A DNA stretch of 26,499 nucleotides from a virus. Below, piece after piece: positions 1-11,097 of the stretch. Below the pieces are notes generated by a model. That model did no database searches, had not been told where the DNA came from, and worked only from the letters and a program-made list of their open reading frames with translations. Position 1 is the first letter of the stretch. Every line of letters begins with the position of its first letter. Location: IMG/VR virus record IMGVR_UViG_3300006735_000195, positions 1 through 26,499 of that record; one strand, 5' to 3'. The translations under genes were made by a program, and so were the position numbers.

Positions 1-3000
1 AATAGTTTTGGAGTCATCTCTACTTCTAACACAGAAATGGTAAGTGGTAGAGATTCTAATACGGTATTGAACGAATCGTTTGAGACAAAAAGTCCCGCAT
101 CTGTCTTAGTAGATGGTCTTAGAGTAGGAACTAAAGCGAAGGCTAGAATCAATTTCGGAGGAATGACTCAGGCCGGAATACCCGGATGGGCCCCTGATGT
201 TTCTAAATGGGGATTCGATAATGACGGAACTACTAACGTAGCAAGATACGGTAATGCTAGTAACGCAGCAACTGCAATGACTAACACAACTGAGCAGGTT
301 AGTGGTAACGGTTACATACCAGCAGATGATATGAAAGCAGAAAACATTGGTCAAAGTCCAATTTATGGATTGAGATTTACGGACCATAGAGGTGATAATC
401 ACACTATAAGATTACTTTACAGACGGTTTGGAGAAAACTTTGCTAGTGACAACACTTACTTACCATCTACGCTTGATGAGGAGATAATCATACACTTTGA
501 CGATAGAGACGTAGGTCAAGGTGGGTTTACGATTGGTCGTCACATGGTGGGAGTGGGAGAGGTATGTGGTGAAAAAACAGGTGGTAACCCCATAGAGTTT
601 AAGGGTAATCTTTGGAACAATTACCCTTCTCCGATAGTAGGTGCTAAAGTAACCACTAGTTATTCAAGTGGGACTATGACTGTCACGTTTCACGAGCCTT
701 ATGGTAGTGGCGGTAGTGGGACAGTTCCTTCTACATTACAAACGCATCCTGACATTTTGGGATACTTAGGTTTCCCTGAAACGGGCATGTTTCAGTTATC
801 TAAGCATGGAACTGGAGGCTCAAATCACCAAGGGTTACCTTTCTACTACACTAGCAGAACGCACGAAAATCACAGCGGAACTCACAAATTCTTTGGAGTG
901 ATAGGAGGAGCGGGAAGTCATGCAAATGGTGATTGGCTTTTGAGTCCAAGAATAAACTTCACATGCTTACTAACTGATGAGGTCATCGCTGCCGCAGTAG
1001 AGCACGCAATCAATTTACCTAGTAACGATAGTGATGTCACGTTCGACTGCACTGATATGTTTGCACCCGATGGGAGAACTCTAAAAGAATGGAACGTCAG
1101 TTCTGAGGCTATCCGTATAGTTACAAGGGCCGATAAGAAAACTCCTATGAGCAAATTCTTTGAGGCTAAAGTTACTAAAGACTGGGGGTTGCAAAATGGA
1201 GCAGCAACAGATGCAGCGGTAAGCGGACATCACACTGGAGGATTGAGTGACAGTGAAAAAGATGCGGGCACTAGATTAGATGTAGGATACATACCTAAAA
1301 CGGTGCTACATGTAGATACTAAATTCCGTGGAACTAACGCTAACACAGCCACTCCTGTATTAGTCGATAGTCAAAATAACATAGTGGACATTACTACTTG
1401 GCAAAGAAATCTAAGAGGAGAAAATTTCACTGACGTAGCGGGTGACCATATCATACCAAGAGTGGATTCACCTTGCGTCGAAGTAGATTCTTTTTCTGAC
1501 CCTGACATTAGTGTGGCATCAAACGAATCTTGGGCTTTATTAGGCAAGCCCGCTAGTGTTGCTAATGGTTGGGGAGAGCCGTTTGTAGTATGGTATAGTG
1601 ATACTTCTTGGGCAAGGGTTAGAAGCAAAGTCGGAACTACTTCTGAAATAACGGTTAGTATAGAACATAAGAGTGCAAATCCTGTCGCATTTGCTAACCC
1701 TGTGCAACATGATATATTGTGGAAAAGAAATGCTAGTGCTTACAAGTTTTTAGATGTAGACGGAGTTCGTAGGGCGGGGAGTAAGAACTCTAGTCCTTTC
1801 CTTTACTTTAGAGGTGGGCGAGATAGCCCTGACCACTGGGTGCCTCTTTATTTCGGAGGTGGTTTTAGTGGTGCAGTTGTAGATATAAACGACGGGACTC
1901 AAAACGACTACTCTGAGTTTTACACTCATCCTTATTCTTCCGGCCCCACGGGTAGCGCAGGCTTCCAAAACATAGGAGAGGTGGCGGGCTCATATGCATT
2001 ATTAGACGCAAATGCTATGCTAGCCATGTTCCCCGGCACACCTTATCTTGACCAGCATAGAGGGCAAAATAATCCACCTTATTTCAACCAAGACGCTATA
2101 TTGCCATTTGATATGGCTAAGGGTTCCAATTCAAAGGTCACAGGGTTAGATTATACCGACGGTCAGAACACAGTATCTGTCAACATACCTAGTCCAATCG
2201 TCATAAGATTTGCCCATCCTAATGCAAGATACAGCCATACGGGTGATAGCGATGACCAAACTACATACATGATATTCGGTCCCGGTCAAGCGTTCCCTCA
2301 CAACACTGCTTCGTTTGAGCCACAAGGAAAAGACATAATCACAGCAGGTAATGGTTATAGTGCAGTTCCTATCTATATAGACGGCGACCCCGGCTTAGAT
2401 ACTTTTCTTCCTAATCAACTGGCTAACGGTGACACAGCAGAGCACAGTGGTCTCAACAGGATTTCTGAGGTTTCTGCTCATTTACCTATGACTACCTTTT
2501 TCCAACAAAATAAACGCTCAGGCTACAACTATGTTATGAACTGGGAGCCTGCTAAAGGATTGCCGTCTACTACGACATCTGTTGCCGGTAAAGTCTACTC
2601 CCAAGCCTATAATCATGCATTCTATTACGAAGGCACACCGGGAACCACTGCTAATTTACCTAAGCACTATCATCCTTTCAGTGAAATATTCAGCGATATT
2701 AGCAATCAAATAATAGGGACTGGAGCATTCCCTAAAACAAGAAAATCAGCAGTAATATGGCACATGGATGGAGGCTATCACCCCGGCGGTCATTTCTTAG
2801 ATGACCACGTAAATAAGAATCCTAAACAAACTGTTGCTAACGCTAGAGTGATAAATGGTAGTGGTGCTAAGAAAAACACTACTGTATTCAGACCATGTGG
2901 TCTATTATCAAAAGCCTACAAAACAAAGTATGGGGGAGATGGCTCTACTCAAGATGTAGATGAAAACATAGTAATTGTAGACGCCACTAGATGCCAAAAT

Positions 3001-6000
3001 GCAGAAGAATTAGGCGCTGTAATCAGCGGTGCTATCAATACCTTCCCCGGTAAAAACCCATTGAAGGCGATAGGTGGGACGTTTATGCCTAGTATGCAAA
3101 ACGCTCACAAACAAGATAGATATGGCTGGGTGCAATTAGACATTGATTCTTATCAAGCAGAAAACAGTGGGAATCCGGCCACTCTAACTGCAATTAACTC
3201 TGCCACCACGTTGCCTGAATATGGGTGGTTGAGAGTGAGTAACGGTATTGAGTCAGGCTACGCACCGTATATAGCCACGAGTATATCTCATCCTAACACG
3301 GCATTTGTGCTTGGTAAAAATGCCACAACTTCAAACACTAACATTGTCAATCCTGAAACTAGGTTAGCCATAGCACCCGATGCTTCTTTCAAGGCTTTTA
3401 TTTGGACTAAGGCTGGAACTCATAGATTCAACAACACAACAACTAGTCACAGGGACCACATTTGTCAAGTGCATTACAGTGGATTTGTAGACGCAGTAGA
3501 TAGAACAAAGCCGGTAGGAGCAGTGGGTTGGGCCGGAGAAGCCTACTCATACTTCAATTCTTACGAAACCGATGCCATAGGTGCACGCATTCATCCAGCA
3601 GGATTAGGTGCTTGGCATCCTTTCTTAGGTTTCAATCCTTATGGTGCCGCTGAAACTTGTTTATCAGCCTCCTCTCCAGTGGGTTCAGTTGAAACTCCAC
3701 TCGCCGCTTTCTATGCAGATTACTGTGTGAACGGATTGTCCAGTAGACATTTGATTGCTATAACTCACGAAAGTGAGTTACCCTTAATCGCTAAGGCTGA
3801 TAGGGACGGAATAACTTGTGCGGGTGATTGGCTAAAAGTAGCAGAGACTGGAACTATAACTCATGCTGGAACTATTGCTTGGGATACTAGTAAAGTGCAC
3901 AATAAGAGTAGGTATGTGGGACCTGCCACTGCTGGCCCTCATGTCGAAGCGCAAATGCATAGCGGATATTCAAGACCTTCCGCTGCTAGCGATTATCCTA
4001 ATTCAGGCTCTGCACCAACAGATGGGCAATTGCATAGAGCAATACAAAGTGGTGACATGGTTAGGTCGAACGCATGTAGATTTGCCACAGGAGATTTGTT
4101 TTGGGATGAAAGCGTAGTCAAACAATCTGCATTCCACGAAGATGCTGGCACTTACGGTGTAGAGTGTGTGGGTGTGAGTAACCATGACCATTACTTAGAC
4201 GTAACCGCTACTCCACATACTGGTTTATTTGGCTATTACGGAGGTAGACACCCTTCTCGTAATTTTTTACCTGAACATGTAGTTTGGAAAAGAATGGATG
4301 GCGGCGGCCTGACTATGCCAGCAGTCAATGCTAGAGGGCTAGGTATGGTGCCTTGGGTAAAGCGTAAAGATGGTGGTAGTTACAAGTTAGTAGGCGAAAA
4401 GGTGTTAGGTAATGTTAGATTTAGTTTTGAGACAACTAATGCTGCTATGTTCCCTGTAATACAAGCACAAGAACTGAGTCATCCTCAGTTAGCCGAACAG
4501 CATCCGATGAGAGTCACTAACGCTTTACTTATACCAAACGAACACATGCAATTTGAAAGCGTGCAAGTAATAGATGACACAGGTCAAGAACATAGACTAG
4601 AAGGAGGTAGCCCTCTAGGAACTGTGATATTAGATTTCAGACACATTAGTGATAGAGAAATAGAAGGTTTAGCGCCAGCGTTAGCGGGCGCTGGTGTATC
4701 TCCTAACTTGAAAATAAGGTTACCCAACCCTGACGAAATACCCGGTAACATAGTAGTTAGGTCAGGATTTGATAGAATACAGTCGTATCAAAATGAAACA
4801 GTTGGTTCAGGAGGATTGCAGCACCCTGCTCAACAGGTGTCTAATATTAGAGAAATGTTCAACAACGATTACAGCGGCCCTCGTCTTTGGCCTACTTGGG
4901 AGAACAACGGGTGGGAACATTTGAGTCAAGATGGCTCTGATATTTCTACGACTAAAAGTAATAGTCGTTTGAAATTCCCAGCATCTACTAACGAAGGATG
5001 GTCAGATTACACTGACAATGCGCCGTTAAATTCGGCTTATGAGCCTCATGATAGAAGTCTATACTTCCATGTTACACGGATGGGTGTAAGTATGACTCAC
5101 CGTTATGATGTAGATGAATTGTCATTCAGCGGATATGACGAAACTAACAGTGAGATTGACGTTACCTCTACTCCTGAGTCAGGCACTTGGACTGATACTA
5201 GCGAGCAGAGTGGAGGTAGGTATTTCCTAAGAGTGTATGACCCTACAACTGACAAAGGAGTATTGGCCTCATACACAGGGGTAGGCACGAACAAATTCAC
5301 GAGCGTCGTTGTTTCTCCCGACTTTGTGTCATTTGTGACGGGGAAGACTGGATTGAAAGTAGTTCCTAGTTACTACATGCCTGCTGGTAGCACTCGCATG
5401 TTCGCAGCAAGAAGATTACGTGACCATAGTGAATATAGTGGCGCAAGTCCTGATATGAAAAAAATAGATTGGTTTTCGATGTTTGATAATTTACCAACGT
5501 CTACCGGGGCTATGGTAAATCCGTCACAAGCCCACATAGCACTGTCTAAGCCCAAGATGACACCTATGCCTATACCTCGTATGGGCCACCATTACATTAC
5601 ACCTACAATGGCACTCATGCCCGGACATTATGCACATCCTGCATACCAAAGAATATACGATTTGAATACTGCTTGTAAGAGTTCAAATCATGAACCGATG
5701 TCTAATAGTTTGGTAGGAACTTTAGAAACAGCAAGGACTAGTGGCACTAACACTTTAGATAATCAAGGGTTTGGACGTGACCCACTTGTATGGTTCTCTA
5801 CACCAACAGCAGCGTTCTCTCCTAGCGACATACATGGTGGTGCGTTTACTTTATTGACTGAAACTAAAGTCAAGTATGAAGGATATGGTATAGCGGCTAG
5901 TTCAGGTAGTAATGCAGGGACAATAAACGCTTCAGGCGGACACACCTTGGTATTAGAAGCGGCTGCATCTTACACACTTAACAACCATTTCCCTGACCCA

Positions 6001-9000
6001 CTAGAAGTAGGCGCTTACCAAATCATCATTCAACCTAATTTGTTTAAACAGCAGTTGAAAGGATTTCACGCAAACGGACCTGCCACTGATGTCCCTGACG
6101 GTAGTGTAGTAGAACTAACTGGGCAACAAGTCAATACTGTGATTGCAATAGAGAAAAACGTCAATACAAGAGGGGCTTATGCTCTTATTTTAGCAGAGGC
6201 TACAATGGCAGATGTTAGGGGTTGTGAAGTAATATTGAACGAAGTTATACTGGACATAGAACCTGACGCAGGTAGTCAATTCACTAACCTTCCACCACTT
6301 GCTTTATACAATCCGCTAGGAGTTCAAGAAAGCACAAGTCCTTCGTTCACAAGGAGAAGTCTACCGTATAGACCGGGAATGTTCGTTAGTTCAACGCCGG
6401 GCAGAACTCTAACTATACCTTGGTGGGGTATACTTCACAAAGCCGGTGCTAGTGGCGCAGGTGCTAGTAAGTTCAGACACCTTGAATGGCATAAGCCCGA
6501 CAATTACTACGAACTTTGTAGAGCAAACTTCGGATGTGTGGGGGCGCAGATTACTCTAGCAGGTTACCCTACATCTTTCCTCGACATTTACGAAACTCAT
6601 AAGCGACTAAGAAGTATGAATCCCAATTGTGTAGTTTTGTCTGACAACCAAAGTGGTAGCACTATAACAGTTGACAATAACGACTTATTCCCTGTCACTC
6701 CGTATTATGGAGAGGTGTTAGAATACACCAAAAATGGTGTAAGATATACCGCTACTTATTCAAATAGAACTGGAACTTTAGCACACGCTACCCTAGGGGC
6801 TTCTACTACTTTTTCAGGCGTATCAGGTAGTGCAGCGTTTTGGCTTGGTCTGAATGGTGACGCTGACGCAGGGGACAATACAATTCTTAGATTAAGCAGA
6901 CCTTATGACAATGGTGTATCTGATGACTTGTTCACTGACCTCAAGACTAGTATAATGACGAGAAACTTAGAAGACCTCGCTAACGGAACTAGAGACACTA
7001 ACTCGCTTAATACAGCAGATTCTTTCTTGTGTATGTGGCATCCTAACTTAGGTAGACCGTTTACTTGGTATAGCGATACGGCAGATGGGGGAAGCAGGGC
7101 CTTCTACACTAACGCTGGCACAGCCGATACACCTGTTGACCAAAAGGGATACAACCACATACCTGAACACTTTGAAACTATACACTATCAAGATTACAAC
7201 TATGTTGCGAGCAAAGGTCCATTTGGCTTAGCGATGAAATGGGTTGCACCACCACATGATGCTGATAACAATCCACTTACTGATTTATTTCACAATGGTA
7301 ATATATACACTGCTGCACAGATGGATGCCCTTGTTGATGGATTTGGAACCCTCGACCATCAGGGAGGAACTATTAGTTCAAATAAATATAACTTCAACGG
7401 GTTTTGGCCGGGCGGCTCACATGGTGGAGGCGCAGTCAGTAGATTAGAGTCATACGGACACTCTTTGATTGGTTGGGGTAGTGACACATTTGGAATGGAT
7501 TGTGAGACTTACCAAGACTCAACTGGTGTTGCTACTCTAAGTCTACCTAACGACAGGAACAGGTGCTTTGGTTATCGCATGGCTGTTAGGCAATTGTATA
7601 ATCGACCTCGATGGTCACCTTACATTCGTGGTTGGTTAGAAGTCGCTAACAGTAATGCTATGTTAGGTTATTACCATGGGCCACTTATACAACATGATTC
7701 TAAAACAAATGGATGGGACTATGTAGGCTCAGATGGCACACAAAGTGACAAAACATTTGACGCTATGTATGTAGGTATTCTTGAGAGAATAACACAAGTG
7801 TCTAGTTTACTAGGCCAAGACCAAATAGGCAGACAAGTAAGATACAGTGACGGAAGAAGAATGACTGGCTCATTTGGTTGCCCTGTAAGAACTTTAAGAA
7901 ACGCTTCAACTACTACACGCCTTTATCCTAATGACGAGGTAGGTCAAGGTATAGAGGAATTAGCAAGAGCACACCGTCACTACATGGTAGATTGGTGGGG
8001 CAATACTCGTGGTGAAGATGTCAGGCGTTTCCCCGTTAGAGGATTCGGTTTGCGCCCATGCTGGGACCCCGAAGATGCATACAAAGACACCAATGTGACT
8101 CACAGACCAGCAGCGCATGATTTGTTTGGTGGAGACGGGACAGACAGATATAGTGGATATGACAATTCTGCGAACAATGCTGCAAGTAATATGGGAACCT
8201 CTGACTGGTTTAATCCAGCCAGTGCTCTGAGAGTAGGTGACCGAGGCGATGGTCGCGGAGTTAGATGGCCTACTGTATTCAATGAAAGTTTACTTATGGC
8301 AGTCAGTGAAAATCATGATGCCACAGGACTAGTCCTATCTCATAGCACAGCAGAACCTATACTAGGACAGGGATTGGTTAGACCAAGTAACGATGTTCTA
8401 CAAGGTGGGGAAATAGAACGGGGTATAAGTGACAGAGTAGATTTGAACTCAGATGACGGTTTACTAAAACCTAGTGCACATGTAGGAGAAGCGACTGAAA
8501 CAGTAAACGCTGACACAAGAGGAGCAGAGCCTGTATCGAGAAATGATGTTAGATTAGGGTTAGATGTAGATACAATGGCAGAATTGAACGATGGTGTCAG
8601 TCGTGAATATGTAGTTATGTCAACAGAAGCAGCAAGTCTGCATACAGACAGAGAAGTCGGTCAAAGAACTAACATCAGAGGAGCATACAATGTAGGTAGT
8701 CGCACTCTCAAAGATTTAGACATGACTGCTCTGAATTGGAGCGCTCAACCAGTCACAGGTGTGGTCAAGCACTCTAACGCTCATGCAATGTGGTCATTAG
8801 GTGGAACTTATGTCATGGAGTGGAGTAAGCACGCTGGTAACTTGGATGTGAAAGGTTGGGGTAAGACCAGCGTTTCTTCTTCATCTAATCCCTACCAAGA
8901 CGCTAATCATGACCCTATATTTGAAAACATAAACTACACGGATAGCACTATACAATTCCTATACAGACCAACACACATTCTTGATTACAAACATAGTCAA

Positions 9001-9438
9001 ATGTTTAGGGCATATACTACTTTGAAAGGAAGCAGCCCCCAAGAAAACGCCAACTTTTACAGAGCAACAGCAGGCGGTAAATATGGACTATTTACAAGTG
9101 ATGCGCCATCTGCACGCACAGGAACTCCGAGTGCACCACCTTATGCTCCAGTATACACAATAGTGCCCGGTTCAAGTGTAACAGCCCCTGATAGCCAAGG
9201 GCCTAAAATACAAGGTGTAGATGTGACTGGCTATGACAAAACTGACATACGCTCTCCAGTAGCAAGAGTAGTTATGTCAGAGAACACACTTGAGCACTTT
9301 AGAGCAGATGCTAGTAGAAAATCAGTAGATGACGGAGAAGGTGATTATAGTGTCCAACCAAGGTATAGTCAGGCACTTCATCCGAAAGGTAGTAAGGGCG
9401 ATGCATCTTATAATACAGGGGACCATAGCGGGGAGTGA
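1..9438 (+). CDS. Giant virion structural protein, 5' end outside window
   Basis: The reading frame is open from the first base of the window, so the protein starts further upstream. At least 3145 residues are visible; the first in-window ATG is at 37 but is probably internal. I do not recognise a domain. The protein is rich in Gly, Ser, Asn, Thr, His, Trp and Tyr, and I see no Walker motif, signal peptide, long hydrophobic segment or coiled coil. This composition suits a large beta-rich extracellular or virion protein. It lies 2 nt before a probable baseplate-hub gene and upstream of tail-fibre-like genes, so a tail, baseplate or adhesin role is the best inference. A short repetitive patch (AGASGAGAS) lies near 6444-6470, but no long internal repeat was noticed by eye. 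The C-terminal part has many charged short segments and ends in a hydrophilic Ser/Gly/Asp-rich tail. The coding status is secure because of its length; the function is not. Confidence 0.75.
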   Translation, partial: NSFGVISTSNTEMVSGRDSNTVLNESFETKSPASVLVDGLRVGTKAKARINFGGMTQAGIPGWAPDVSKWGFDNDGTTNVARYGNASNAATAMTNTTEQVSGNGYIPADDMKAENIGQSPIYGLRFTDHRGDNHTIRLLYRRFGENFASDNTYLPSTLDEEIIIHFDDRDVGQGGFTIGRHMVGVGEVCGEKTGGNPIEFKGNLWNNYPSPIVGAKVTTSYSSGTMTVTFHEPYGSGGSGTVPSTLQTHPDILGYLGFPETGMFQLSKHGTGGSNHQGLPFYYTSRTHENHSGTHKFFGVIGGAGSHANGDWLLSPRINFTCLLTDEVIAAAVEHAINLPSNDSDVTFDCTDMFAPDGRTLKEWNVSSEAIRIVTRADKKTPMSKFFEAKVTKDWGLQNGAATDAAVSGHHTGGLSDSEKDAGTRLDVGYIPKTVLHVDTKFRGTNANTATPVLVDSQNNIVDITTWQRNLRGENFTDVAGDHIIPRVDSPCVEVDSFSDPDISVASNESWALLGKPASVANGWGEPFVVWYSDTSWARVRSKVGTTSEITVSIEHKSANPVAFANPVQHDILWKRNASAYKFLDVDGVRRAGSKNSSPFLYFRGGRDSPDHWVPLYFGGGFSGAVVDINDGTQNDYSEFYTHPYSSGPTGSAGFQNIGEVAGSYALLDANAMLAMFPGTPYLDQHRGQNNPPYFNQDAILPFDMAKGSNSKVTGLDYTDGQNTVSVNIPSPIVIRFAHPNARYSHTGDSDDQTTYMIFGPGQAFPHNTASFEPQGKDIITAGNGYSAVPIYIDGDPGLDTFLPNQLANGDTAEHSGLNRISEVSAHLPMTTFFQQNKRSGYNYVMNWEPAKGLPSTTTSVAGKVYSQAYNHAFYYEGTPGTTANLPKHYHPFSEIFSDISNQIIGTGAFPKTRKSAVIWHMDGGYHPGGHFLDDHVNKNPKQTVANARVINGSGAKKNTTVFRPCGLLSKAYKTKYGGDGSTQDVDENIVIVDATRCQNAEELGAVISGAINTFPGKNPLKAIGGTFMPSMQNAHKQDRYGWVQLDIDSYQAENSGNPATLTAINSATTLPEYGWLRVSNGIESGYAPYIATSISHPNTAFVLGKNATTSNTNIVNPETRLAIAPDASFKAFIWTKAGTHRFNNTTTSHRDHICQVHYSGFVDAVDRTKPVGAVGWAGEAYSYFNSYETDAIGARIHPAGLGAWHPFLGFNPYGAAETCLSASSPVGSVETPLAAFYADYCVNGLSSRHLIAITHESELPLIAKADRDGITCAGDWLKVAETGTITHAGTIAWDTSKVHNKSRYVGPATAGPHVEAQMHSGYSRPSAASDYPNSGSAPTDGQLHRAIQSGDMVRSNACRFATGDLFWDESVVKQSAFHEDAGTYGVECVGVSNHDHYLDVTATPHTGLFGYYGGRHPSRNFLPEHVVWKRMDGGGLTMPAVNARGLGMVPWVKRKDGGSYKLVGEKVLGNVRFSFETTNAAMFPVIQAQELSHPQLAEQHPMRVTNALLIPNEHMQFESVQVIDDTGQEHRLEGGSPLGTVILDFRHISDREIEGLAPALAGAGVSPNLKIRLPNPDEIPGNIVVRSGFDRIQSYQNETVGSGGLQHPAQQVSNIREMFNNDYSGPRLWPTWENNGWEHLSQDGSDISTTKSNSRLKFPASTNEGWSDYTDNAPLNSAYEPHDRSLYFHVTRMGVSMTHRYDVDELSFSGYDETNSEIDVTSTPESGTWTDTSEQSGGRYFLRVYDPTTDKGVLASYTGVGTNKFTSVVVSPDFVSFVTGKTGLKVVPSYYMPAGSTRMFAARRLRDHSEYSGASPDMKKIDWFSMFDNLPTSTGAMVNPSQAHIALSKPKMTPMPIPRMGHHYITPTMALMPGHYAHPAYQRIYDLNTACKSSNHEPMSNSLVGTLETARTSGTNTLDNQGFGRDPLVWFSTPTAAFSPSDIHGGAFTLLTETKVKYEGYGIAASSGSNAGTINASGGHTLVLEAAASYTLNNHFPDPLEVGAYQIIIQPNLFKQQLKGFHANGPATDVPDGSVVELTGQQVNTVIAIEKNVNTRGAYALILAEATMADVRGCEVILNEVILDIEPDAGSQFTNLPPLALYNPLGVQESTSPSFTRRSLPYRPGMFVSSTPGRTLTIPWWGILHKAGASGAGASKFRHLEWHKPDNYYELCRANFGCVGAQITLAGYPTSFLDIYETHKRLRSMNPNCVVLSDNQSGSTITVDNNDLFPVTPYYGEVLEYTKNGVRYTATYSNRTGTLAHATLGASTTFSGVSGSAAFWLGLNGDADAGDNTILRLSRPYDNGVSDDLFTDLKTSIMTRNLEDLANGTRDTNSLNTADSFLCMWHPNLGRPFTWYSDTADGGSRAFYTNAGTADTPVDQKGYNHIPEHFETIHYQDYNYVASKGPFGLAMKWVAPPHDADNNPLTDLFHNGNIYTAAQMDALVDGFGTLDHQGGTISSNKYNFNGFWPGGSHGGGAVSRLESYGHSLIGWGSDTFGMDCETYQDSTGVATLSLPNDRNRCFGYRMAVRQLYNRPRWSPYIRGWLEVANSNAMLGYYHGPLIQHDSKTNGWDYVGSDGTQSDKTFDAMYVGILERITQVSSLLGQDQIGRQVRYSDGRRMTGSFGCPVRTLRNASTTTRLYPNDEVGQGIEELARAHRHYMVDWWGNTRGEDVRRFPVRGFGLRPCWDPEDAYKDTNVTHRPAAHDLFGGDGTDRYSGYDNSANNAASNMGTSDWFNPASALRVGDRGDGRGVRWPTVFNESLLMAVSENHDATGLVLSHSTAEPILGQGLVRPSNDVLQGGEIERGISDRVDLNSDDGLLKPSAHVGEATETVNADTRGAEPVSRNDVRLGLDVDTMAELNDGVSREYVVMSTEAASLHTDREVGQRTNIRGAYNVGSRTLKDLDMTALNWSAQPVTGVVKHSNAHAMWSLGGTYVMEWSKHAGNLDVKGWGKTSVSSSSNPYQDANHDPIFENINYTDSTIQFLYRPTHILDYKHSQMFRAYTTLKGSSPQENANFYRATAGGKYGLFTSDAPSARTGTPSAPPYAPVYTIVPGSSVTAPDSQGPKIQGVDVTGYDKTDIRSPVARVVMSENTLEHFRADASRKSVDDGEGDYSVQPRYSQALHPKGSKGDASYNTGDHSGE
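9431..9435 (+). promoter_or_regulatory. Shine-Dalgarno site that decides the start of the hub gene
   Basis: GGGAG lies 5 nt before the ATG at 9441. An upstream in-frame GTG at 9435 would overlap this motif, so the ATG at 9441 is the better start. The site lies inside the last codons of the giant gene, which suggests coupled translation. Confidence 0.45.
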
Positions 9439-9440
9439 AC

Positions 9441-11096
9441 ATGGCAGTAGGTAAGAATCTCGCAACTGGTCGCTTTGATGCCGACCAAAACGCTGTAATG
9501 AAAGTAGTGCGTAAGCCACGATTTGTAGACAACGCTGTGAGACATGGAGAATACACCAAAGTAAAAGCAGGTTTTGCAGTCAACAAACCAACTGGAAGCG
9601 ACTTCATACCTACCACTGAAAAAAGATACAAACTGATTGAAGAGGAAGATACTATTCGTTTACTTCACAATCCTACAACTAGCGTAACTTATGAAGGAGC
9701 GTTATTTTTTGACAATGATAAAGTAACAACTGCGAGCACTATACCGGCTTTGGTAGTAGGTGCGAACAATCATAATCAGTTGCTTGCTTTGTCAGAAATA
9801 AAAGACGCTACCAAAGGGACTAGATACGGGTTAGAGAACATGAAAGGGCGAACTTTACAGGACATAGGGTTCACCGATAAAGTCATCCATTTCGCTCAGA
9901 AAGTAGGAGTAGGCTTGCGAACTTCTGATTTGGCTGCTAGAGTTGCTAAGGCTAATACTAGTTCTATCAACGGTGTTAGAGCAAATTTACCTAGTTCTAC
10001 ATTTATCGCTCAAGATTTCTATGGTGTAGAGGCGTTCACTGCTCTAAGGTATTTAGCCAAACATGATGGTTACAGTCCTAAAGGAGATAGGTTTGGCAAT
10101 CTCTGCTACCTACCTCAGAATCACATAGAACGAGAATATTTACTTACAGAAAGTAGAGTGCTAGGTGGCACTACTGATGACAGTAGTGAAACAACTCCAA
10201 ATAGAGTCGTAGTAAGAGGGAAACCGAGGGCTAACAATCATAACAATGTTATACAAGTTGATGACTTTGGTCGTCAAGAAACAGGCATAGTAGAAGTGCC
10301 CGGAGGTATACACGCTCCAACCGCAGTAACTAAAGCGAGTGCTAAATTGATAGGGCAAAGAATGTTGAAGATTGCCAAAAACGCATCAGGTTCACGTAAG
10401 TTATCTGACGTTTTAGCAGTCACTCACGTCCATCCGGGTGATATGGTATCTTACAAATCAAGAACCGATAACGAAAGATATGTTGTCTTAGGAACAGCAT
10501 TAGACTTAAACTCAAGAATGAGCGAGTTACATGTCAATTCAGTCGATGTAACTTTAGAAGATGTGTTACAGAGGTTTCAAGAAATAGATGTGAGTGGTAA
10601 TCTTAACGATAATCAAGAGAGAAACAGACAGTTTGCTACTGAAGAATTTTCTACATCTTTTGGTTTTAAAGTCAAAGTGTCATATCAAATATCTGAGAGA
10701 GTTGATATGAACAGAGGTGTTGGTTACACTCTAGGCATGACAAGGCGTAATTCAATCAACGGTAGCCTCATGTTAGAAAGCACTGGTGTGTTTATCAATA
10801 ATGGCGGCGGTCATGCCATAGGCACTACCAGTTTCACCACTGATGGGAGTAATGCTAACTCTGTATTCACTGTTGATAATCAACCAGTATTCACCACTAA
10901 CGGTAACAAATTAGGTCATATCAACGCAAGTTCTGTTGGACTTAATACGGTAGTTTTGAAATCTGCTAGCGTGCACCCTATCTTAGACAACGAAGAACTG
11001 TTTATTTTATCTACGCAAACATTCCCCGAAACACGTAATCAGTCTCTGAAGATTGGTATGGTGCACAGTAGTTATTTGAAAACAAGGAGAGGATGA
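9441..11096 (+). CDS. Putative baseplate hub / tail protein
   Basis: The protein has 551 residues from the ATG at 9441. The central part (about residues 190-380) reads like a tail hub protein of the phage late-control-D/gp27 kind. It has a stretch like FYGVEAFTALRYLAKHDG, then GDRFGNLCYLPQN. Next comes a helix of the type ASAKLIGQRMLK, and then HPGDMVSYK followed by YVVLGTALDLNSRMSELHV. In hub proteins the last two elements form the beta domain that states where the fibre or needle sits. The C-terminal 170 residues are beta-rich with many Asn, Thr and Gly and may be a trimerising or receptor-facing part. It sits 2 nt after the giant gene and 1 nt before the next small gene, in a tail-gene run. 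The hub assignment is pattern recognition only; a general tail or baseplate protein is the safe statement. Confidence 0.5.
   Translation: MAVGKNLATGRFDADQNAVMKVVRKPRFVDNAVRHGEYTKVKAGFAVNKPTGSDFIPTTEKRYKLIEEEDTIRLLHNPTTSVTYEGALFFDNDKVTTASTIPALVVGANNHNQLLALSEIKDATKGTRYGLENMKGRTLQDIGFTDKVIHFAQKVGVGLRTSDLAARVAKANTSSINGVRANLPSSTFIAQDFYGVEAFTALRYLAKHDGYSPKGDRFGNLCYLPQNHIEREYLLTESRVLGGTTDDSSETTPNRVVVRGKPRANNHNNVIQVDDFGRQETGIVEVPGGIHAPTAVTKASAKLIGQRMLKIAKNASGSRKLSDVLAVTHVHPGDMVSYKSRTDNERYVVLGTALDLNSRMSELHVNSVDVTLEDVLQRFQEIDVSGNLNDNQERNRQFATEEFSTSFGFKVKVSYQISERVDMNRGVGYTLGMTRRNSINGSLMLESTGVFINNGGGHAIGTTSFTTDGSNANSVFTVDNQPVFTTNGNKLGHINASSVGLNTVVLKSASVHPILDNEELFILSTQTFPETRNQSLKIGMVHSSYLKTRRG
11084..11092 (+). 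promoter_or_regulatory. Strong Shine-Dalgarno site supporting a TTG start
   Basis: AAGGAGAGG lies 5 nt before TTG at 11098. The following frame has no other start codon close to the N-terminus, so this motif supports the unusual TTG start. Confidence 0.5.
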
Positions 11097-11097
11097 T

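Noticed and set aside
4675-4694. Inverted repeat CCAGCG with 8-nt loop in the giant gene
   Set aside because: It follows from the Ala/Gly-rich coding stretch (APALAGAG). There is no T-run and it lies inside an intact frame, so it is not a terminator.
9311-9631. Minus-strand open frame of 106 codons across the giant/hub gene junction
   Set aside because: It is antisense to two co-directional structural genes and shows no family resemblance.
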